Source: an uncultured Bacilli bacterium (GTDB lineage Bacteria; Bacillota_I; Bacilli_A; RF39; UBA660). Taken from it: a DNA stretch of 20,428 bases. Below the pieces are notes generated by a model. The model was not told the origin of the DNA. It saw nothing but the letters and a program-made list of their open reading frames with translations, and ran no database searches. Below are positions 14,061-18,542 of this stretch, in pieces (position 1 is the first letter of the stretch; the number at the start of each line of letters is the position of its first letter). The stretch covers positions 1 through 20,428 of the forward strand of contig CAKOHL010000010.1 in assembly GCA_934085635.1 (NCBI GenBank). The letters run 5' to 3'. A program made the position numbers and the translations under genes.

Positions 14061-15734
14061 GTGAAAGATGAAGATAAAAAGATAATTGAAAAAGAGAATC
14101 TTTATTTTGAAGAGGGAGAAAGTAAGAAGAAAAAGAATAAGAAACTTGTACTAACAATCTTTATATTTATTTTATTTATTGGTGTTACAGTGGCTACTAG
14201 TTTTATTGCAATGAATTATTTTATGCTTAAATCTAGAAATTTAAATGTAGATACAGATGGAGATGGATGGCCCGATTTAAATGTAGATACAGATGGGGAT
14301 AAAATTTGTAATGTAAACTGTGATAATAATAGGGATAATAAACCTGATTATAATATTGGATATAAGTCTATAATAGTTCCTTATTTTAATATAGATACAG
14401 ATGGAGATGGAAGACCTGATACTAATTTAATTAATCAAGATGTAAATGGTGATGGTATTTGTGATTATAATTGTGATGTAAATGGGGATAATATGCCTGA
14501 TACTAACTTAGATTTTGATGCTGATGGCAATATAGATTTGAATATTGATTTAGATGGAGATGGGAAATGTGATATTAATTGTGGTGTAGGTAATAGTAGA
14601 TTTGCTACAGTTAATTTAGATACTAATAATGATATGACTCCTGAAGTTAATATAGATACAGATGGAGATGGACTTCCTAATATTAATATAAATTATGGTG
14701 CTGATTATTCTAAAGCTGTATTTAACGTAGATACAGATGGAGATAGAAAACCTGATTTTAACTTAATTAATCATCTTGATAGTAATGGAAAATGTATACT
14801 TAATTGTGATATAAATGATGACGGATGGCCAGAAACTAACTTGGATTTAGATGGAGACGGAGTAGCAGAGTTAAATATTGATGATAATAATGATAAGGTT
14901 CCTGAGTTAAATGTAGACACAGATGGAGATGGAAAAGCTGATTTAAATATTGATATAAATGGAGATGGGGTAGCAGAGTTAAATATAGATACTAATAATG
15001 ATGGTAAACCTGATTTAAATATAGATGTTAATAATGATGGAATCGCTGATATAAATGTGGATAAAGATGGAGATAGAGTACCAGACTTTAATTTAGTTAA
15101 TCAACTTGATAGTAATGGTAAGTGTAAGTTGAATTGTTATTCAAGTGCCTCATTATTGGGAATACCTAACTATAATATAGATGTTGATGGAGATGGAAAA
15201 TATGACATTAATATCGATTTAGATGGAGATAAAATTGCTGATGCTAATTTAGATATTAATTATGACGGAGTTATTGAATCAAATAAGATAGATTTAAAAA
15301 CACTTTTTAGTAGTGTAGAAGATAATACTAATATTAATTTAGCTAACGAAAATGTTAAAGTAAGATATTTAGATAGTATTGATTTTACAAATAATAAAAT
15401 AACTACAGGTTGGAAAAGTACTAAAAAGTTTACAATTAATAATAATAGTGGGCAAAAAATTACTTATAATATAAAATGGAATGATGTTATTAATAACTTT
15501 GGTTGGGGTAATAGACCTTTCTATGAAGTAATTTGTGATGGTAAGACACTTGTAAGTATGAAAGATGGACAACTACCTTATGCAGTCAATAATGGAAGTT
15601 ATATTGCTGAAAAGTTAGTTATAGAACCTAATACTAAGCAAGAATTCATAGTTAATTATTCATATAGTCCAGCTAATAATATTGATGATGGAAAACTTTT
15701 TTATGGAATATTTGAAATAGAACCTACTTTTTAA
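14061..15734 (+). CDS. Membrane-anchored DxDxDG-repeat stalk protein 2 with C-terminal TasA-like module
   Basis: I choose GTG 14061, just behind AGGAGAGG (14048-14055), giving 557 residues; the upstream GTG at 14016 precedes the promoter. It has the same plan as stalk 1: cytoplasmic KKIIEKENLYFEE, a basic stretch, a TM helix (about 29-52), then about 22-24 calcium-type repeats (62 to about 410) and a C-terminal beta domain (about 421-557) with GW (450-451) and DDGKLFYG. Five CxxNC pairs occur (CNVNC, CDYNC, CDINC, CILNC, CKLNC). The best run has five exact 12-residue periods around residues 290-350. Paralogy with stalk 1 is clear at both ends and in shared DNA blocks. I infer a second, longer stalk or anchor for the same surface structure. 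The terminator overlaps the last codons. Confidence 0.8.
   Translation: MKDEDKKIIEKENLYFEEGESKKKKNKKLVLTIFIFILFIGVTVATSFIAMNYFMLKSRNLNVDTDGDGWPDLNVDTDGDKICNVNCDNNRDNKPDYNIGYKSIIVPYFNIDTDGDGRPDTNLINQDVNGDGICDYNCDVNGDNMPDTNLDFDADGNIDLNIDLDGDGKCDINCGVGNSRFATVNLDTNNDMTPEVNIDTDGDGLPNININYGADYSKAVFNVDTDGDRKPDFNLINHLDSNGKCILNCDINDDGWPETNLDLDGDGVAELNIDDNNDKVPELNVDTDGDGKADLNIDINGDGVAELNIDTNNDGKPDLNIDVNNDGIADINVDKDGDRVPDFNLVNQLDSNGKCKLNCYSSASLLGIPNYNIDVDGDGKYDINIDLDGDKIADANLDINYDGVIESNKIDLKTLFSSVEDNTNINLANENVKVRYLDSIDFTNNKITTGWKSTKKFTINNNSGQKITYNIKWNDVINNFGWGNRPFYEVICDGKTLVSMKDGQLPYAVNNGSYIAEKLVIEPNTKQEFIVNYSYSPANNIDDGKLFYGIFEIEPTF
14244..15291 (+). repeat. Array of ~22-24 DxDxDG coding repeats
   Basis: Repeats of 36 bases encode 12-residue N[VI]DxxxDGxxDh units. 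A larger unit is nested in them: an FN-h-DxDGD block, then FNL-[VI]-N-[QH], then a CxxNC pair. Exact sharing with the stalk 1 array indicates duplication or exchange between the two genes. Confidence 0.85.
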
Positions 15735-15748
15735 GAAAGTGGGTTTTT
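15721..15748 (+). terminator. Terminator overlapping the end of stalk protein 2
   Basis: AACCTACTTT (15721-15730) pairs with AAAGTGGGTT (15736-15745), with one G-U, followed by T5. The TAA stop forms part of the loop. Confidence 0.75.
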
Positions 15749-15774
15749 AATTGTAAATTTTTTTTCAAAAGTAC

Positions 15775-15803
15775 TTGATTATGTTAGAAAAATTTGATAG
15801 AAT
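15775..15803 (+). promoter_or_regulatory. Promoter for fibre subunit 1
   Basis: TTGATT (15775-15780), 17 bases, then extended -10 TGA-TAGAAT (15795-15803). It is followed directly by AAAGGAGGT (15813-15821). Confidence 0.75.
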
Positions 15804-15829
15804 TTTTATTGTAAAGGAGGTAAAGAACT

Positions 15830-16408
15830 ATGGGAGAAAACAAAGGACAAACTATTTTCTTATCAGTTATAGGAATTGCAACATTATTAGTAGCTATCAT
15901 TGGTGCTACATTCGCATACTTTACAACTAGTATGGGTGGTACTCAAGGTACTGTTAATGCTACAACTGCTAAATTAGGTTCATCTTCATTTACTGCTGAA
16001 AGCGTTGATGCTACAGCTGTATTACCTGGATGGACTAGTGAAGCTAAAAATGTTACAGTTACTTTAGGTGAGTCAGACGTTGACGTTGATTACACTTGTG
16101 TATTAACTATGACTGCAAACCCACTTACTGATTTAAAATTAGCTGTAGCTGGTGACAATGCTGTTGCTGCTGCTACTAAAACTTTAGCTACAGGTGAATC
16201 TGAAACTAAAATTGCTGAAGGTACTTTAAAGTCTGGTGAATCAAAAACTATGACTTATACTTTAACTTTCGCTGAAACTGGTACAGCTCAAGATGGTCAA
16301 CAAGGAGCTACTATTGCTGGTGTAGTTAAATGTTCTACTGCTGCTGGTACAGTATATTATAATGCTGCTAATCCAGGTGGAACAACAGAAAAACCTAATG
16401 CTCAATAG
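15830..16408 (+). CDS. TasA/camelysin-like secreted subunit 1 (probable major fibre subunit)
   Basis: The 192 residues begin with a short polar head and a hydrophobic segment (about 9-30) ending IGATFAYFTT, which fits the SipW-dependent signal (GTYAYFSD-like). The mature part is Ala/Thr/Gly-rich and beta-type: a first strand (GTVNATTAKLG), PGW (66-68), Cys90 and Cys168 (possible disulphide), QQGATIAG (157-164) and the tail YYNAANPGGTT (176-186). TasA-family proteins polymerise into extracellular fibres by strand exchange, and I infer a similar role. Leu is almost always TTA, and Ser mostly TCA/TCT rather than the AGT of neighbours; with the perfect Shine-Dalgarno this suggests very high expression. 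A pilin-type signal was considered and judged less likely. It is a monocistron with its own promoter and terminator. Confidence 0.75.
   Translation: MGENKGQTIFLSVIGIATLLVAIIGATFAYFTTSMGGTQGTVNATTAKLGSSSFTAESVDATAVLPGWTSEAKNVTVTLGESDVDVDYTCVLTMTANPLTDLKLAVAGDNAVAAATKTLATGESETKIAEGTLKSGESKTMTYTLTFAETGTAQDGQQGATIAGVVKCSTAAGTVYYNAANPGGTTEKPNAQ
15887..15943 (+). repeat. 57-bp perfect repeat, copy 1 (signal-peptide coding)
   Basis: Identical to 16642-16698. A 23-bp exact match also exists just upstream (15845-15867 and 16600-16622), all at an offset of 755 bases. Confidence 0.9.
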
Positions 16409-16449
16409 TTTGAATTAACATAGTTAATTTACGATTATTAACAAAAATT

Positions 16450-16481
16450 AACTTCAATTAGTTTATAATTGAAGTTTTTTT
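16450..16481 (+). terminator. Terminator after fibre subunit 1
   Basis: An 11-bp perfect stem AACTTCAATTA / TAATTGAAGTT with a five-base loop, followed by a run of T. Confidence 0.85.
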
Positions 16482-16529
16482 GTATTATAATTTTGATTTT
16501 AAAATGTTGTACTTTTTATGATATTGCTC

Positions 16530-16558
16530 TTGCTTTATTAGAACTTATTTGATACAAT
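16530..16558 (+). promoter_or_regulatory. Promoter for fibre subunit 2
   Basis: TTGCTT (16530-16535), 17 bases, then extended -10 TGA-TACAAT (16550-16558). Confidence 0.75.
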
Positions 16559-16584
16559 TTTATTGTAGAGGAGGAAAGATAAAG

Positions 16585-17175
16585 ATGACAGAAAATAAGG
16601 GACAAACTATTTTCTTATCAGTAATTGGAATTGCAACACTTTTAGTAGCTATCATTGGTGCTACATTCGCATACTTTACAACTAGTATGGGTGGTACTAA
16701 TGGTACTGTTAATGCTACAACTGCCAAAATCGGTGCTGCTAGTTTTACTGCTCAAAGTGTTAGTGGTACAGCTGTATTACCAGGTTGGACAAGTGAAGCT
16801 AAAACTGTTACTGTTACTTTAGGAGCATCAGACTATGATGTAAAATATACTTGTACATTAGATATGACTGCAAATCCACTTACAGATTTAACATTAACTG
16901 TAGCTGGAACTAATGCTCAAACTAGTGTTAATGGTAAGTTAAAAGCTGGTGCAACTAAAACTGTTATAGCAAGTGGTACTTTAGCTAAAAGTGCAACTGA
17001 GCAAACAGCTACTATGACTTATACATTAGATTTTCCAGAAACTGGTGCTGATCAAAATGGTCAACAAGGAGCTACTATAGCTGGTACTGTAACTTGTGCT
17101 ACAGATGGTGAAACAGTTTACTATAATGCTGCTAATCCAAATGGTACAACAACTGCACCTACTAAAAGCAACTAG
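16585..17175 (+). CDS. TasA/camelysin-like secreted subunit 2, twin of subunit 1
   Basis: The start is ATG 16585, behind AGGAGG (16569-16574), giving 196 residues; an upstream TTG lies in the promoter. The first 48 residues are nearly identical to subunit 1. The mature part is related but diverged: PGW (66-68), Cys90, Cys171, GQQGATIAGTV (159-169) and the tail YYNAANPNGTT (179-189). The central segment 105-145 differs most and is the likely exposed face. Codon use shows the same TTA/ACT/GCT bias as subunit 1. The pair looks like a tandem duplication whose signal region is kept identical, perhaps by gene conversion. I infer two interchangeable or co-assembled major subunits. It has its own promoter and terminator, so the two can be regulated apart. 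Confidence 0.75.
   Translation: MTENKGQTIFLSVIGIATLLVAIIGATFAYFTTSMGGTNGTVNATTAKIGAASFTAQSVSGTAVLPGWTSEAKTVTVTLGASDYDVKYTCTLDMTANPLTDLTLTVAGTNAQTSVNGKLKAGATKTVIASGTLAKSATEQTATMTYTLDFPETGADQNGQQGATIAGTVTCATDGETVYYNAANPNGTTTAPTKSN
16642..16698 (+). repeat. 57-bp perfect repeat, copy 2
   Basis: Identical to 15887-15943. It encodes LVAIIGATFAYFTTSMGGT of the export signal and the first mature residues. Confidence 0.9.
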
Positions 17176-17189
17176 TTAAGTATTAAATT

Positions 17190-17215
17190 AAGTTAGATTT
17201 TTTCTAACTTTTTTT
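17190..17215 (+). terminator. Terminator after fibre subunit 2
   Basis: The stem AAGTTAGA / TCTAACTT (17190-17197, 17203-17210) has a five-base T loop and is followed by T5. Confidence 0.85.
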
Positions 17216-17224
17216 GTTTATATA

Positions 17225-17253
17225 TTGTATTTTTTTTTGTTTTTTGATATCAT
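17225..17253 (+). promoter_or_regulatory. Promoter for the minor-subunit bicistron
   Basis: TTGTAT (17225-17230), 17 bases, then extended -10 TGA-TATCAT (17245-17253). It overlaps the first 18 codons of the longest open frame, which are therefore untranslated. Confidence 0.65.
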
Positions 17254-17278
17254 ATTATTAGTATATGGAGATATTATT

Positions 17279-17848
17279 ATGAAAGATAAAGATGTTAAGA
17301 TGTATATATATTCTATAATAGTTGTAATTTCTTTTATATTAGTTGCTGTAGGTGCTTCACTGGCTGCAATATTTTTTGCTGATGTAATAGGTAATCATAA
17401 GAATGGAAATTTTGAAGTTAATACTGCATATGTTACAGCTATGTTTAGAAATACAAATGATATTAATGTTATAAATATAGAACCTGGTTGGTCTGATGTT
17501 ATGACTTTTGAAATAGTTAATACTAGTAAAATGGATAATGCTGTTGGTAGATATAGTTTATTTTGGGAAATAGAAAAGAATGAAATTGGCGCTGAGAATT
17601 TGTCTTATTCTTTAAGTGCTGTTAGTTCAAAAGATGGTAAAGTTATTTCTAATAGTTCGACTAATAAAGTGGTTACTGTTGATTATGCTCTTGTACCTGA
17701 CGTTTCGTCTTCAATGGGCAGTGGTGTTATAAATACTGGGGTTAAACATGAATATTCACTTAAACTTAATTTTATTGAAAGTGGATTAAATCAGGATGAG
17801 TTAAGAGGTAAGACTTTTAGTGCGAAGATAGTTGCTAAAGGAGAATAG
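17279..17848 (+). CDS. Divergent TasA-like subunit 3 (minor or cap subunit?)
   Basis: I place the start at ATG 17279, after ATGGAG, giving 189 residues. The N-terminus has KDKDVK and a hydrophobic segment (about 9-34) ending VGASLAAIFFAD, a SipW-like signal less close to consensus than in the other subunits. The mature part keeps the module: GNFEVNTAYV, EPGW (68-71), a Phe-Glu-Ile strand, and NQDELRGKTFSAK (171-183). It lacks the cysteines and the YYNxxN tail of subunits 1, 2 and 4 and simply ends at KGE. It ends 16 bases before the next start, so the two are translated from one mRNA. Codon use is ordinary for the window, suggesting lower expression. A capping or initiating subunit is one inference. 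Confidence 0.7.
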   Translation: MKDKDVKMYIYSIIVVISFILVAVGASLAAIFFADVIGNHKNGNFEVNTAYVTAMFRNTNDINVINIEPGWSDVMTFEIVNTSKMDNAVGRYSLFWEIEKNEIGAENLSYSLSAVSSKDGKVISNSSTNKVVTVDYALVPDVSSSMGSGVINTGVKHEYSLKLNFIESGLNQDELRGKTFSAKIVAKGE

Positions 17849-17864
17849 GAAAGGAAGAAACGTA

Positions 17865-18458
17865 ATGGAAGATAGTAGTAAAGATTTAAGCTTAGTTATT
17901 ATTACTGTTCTAACTATTACTATGGTAGTGGTTGGAGTTACTTTTGCGTACTTTACTACTAAAATGAATGGTACTAATGGTTCTGTTAATTTATCTACTA
18001 TGAAAGTTGGAGATATTACTTTTGATGGAGGAGCTGACTTTACTGATTCAATTGATATAGAACCTGGTTGGAAGGAGACTAAGACATTTACTATAACAAC
18101 TCCTGCCACTGATGTTAAGAGTACTGTTTATATAAGATTTGATTATACTAATACTTTTCAAGATTTGACTTGGTCGCTTACTGGTTCTGGCGCTAATAGT
18201 GAGATAACTGGTGTTATACCTACTGCTAGTACAAGTGCGACTGTTACTCTTGTTACTTTAACAATTAATCCAAGTTCTAGTGCTCAGACATTTAATTATA
18301 GTTTGACTGTTGAGCTTCCTGATAAAACTACTAATCAGGATTATGATCAAGGCAAAACTTTTACTGGAACTTTGTATGCTGATTTAGGGAATGGCATTAA
18401 TACAATTTATTATAATTCAAGTAATAAAAATGGAACTACTATTGCACCAAGTAAATAG
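17865..18458 (+). CDS. TasA-like subunit 4
   Basis: The start is ATG 17865, behind AGGAAAGGAAG, giving 197 residues. A hydrophobic N-terminus (about 8-29) ends VGVTFAYFTT, matching the SipW-type motif and the twin subunits, followed by MNGTNGSVN. The mature part has EPGW (66-69), a Thr-rich beta pattern, NQDYDQGKTFTG (157-168) and the tail IYYNSSNKNGTT (181-192). It thus combines the NQDxDQGKTF block of the stalk proteins with the tail of the major subunits. There are no cysteines. It is the second gene of the bicistron with subunit 3. I infer a minor structural subunit or adaptor of the same surface structure. A hairpin terminator follows at 18476. Confidence 0.72.
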   Translation: MEDSSKDLSLVIITVLTITMVVVGVTFAYFTTKMNGTNGSVNLSTMKVGDITFDGGADFTDSIDIEPGWKETKTFTITTPATDVKSTVYIRFDYTNTFQDLTWSLTGSGANSEITGVIPTASTSATVTLVTLTINPSSSAQTFNYSLTVELPDKTTNQDYDQGKTFTGTLYADLGNGINTIYYNSSNKNGTTIAPSK

Positions 18459-18475
18459 TTCTTTTTTATTTTCTA

Positions 18476-18511
18476 GATATTTCACTTTAATTGAAATATC
18501 GGTTTATTTTT
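18476..18511 (+). terminator. Terminator after subunit 4, overlapping the ltaS promoter
   Basis: A 9-bp perfect stem GATATTTCA / TGAAATATC (18476-18484, 18492-18500), followed by GGTTTATTTTT. The T tract is broken. The second arm contains most of the -35 box of the next promoter. Confidence 0.55.
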
Positions 18512-18519
18512 GATATAAT
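18491..18519 (+). promoter_or_regulatory. Strong promoter for the LTA synthase gene
   Basis: TTGAAA (18491-18496), 17 bases, then extended -10 TGA-TATAAT (18511-18519). It is the closest to consensus in the window. Confidence 0.8.
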
Positions 18520-18542
18520 TGTAACACGGAGGCTTAAGGTTT

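Noticed and set aside
14094..14120. ENLYFE in stalk 2 resembles a potyvirus protease site
   Set aside because: Stalk 1 has EGLYFEE at the same place, so it is part of a native conserved motif and the likeness is chance.
12700..15290. Regular ~36-base repeats that might suggest a CRISPR array
   Set aside because: They are in-frame, degenerate, contiguous coding repeats without unique spacers, and encode DxDxDG units.
15830..17175. Type IV pilin-like N-terminus (KG then a long hydrophobic stretch)
   Set aside because: There is no Glu at +5 after the Gly, and the end of the segment (ATFAYFTT) and the PGW module fit SipW/TasA-type proteins better.
17225..17278. Upstream 18-codon hydrophobic extension of subunit 3
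   Set aside because: It contains the promoter and would add a second hydrophobic segment before the real signal.
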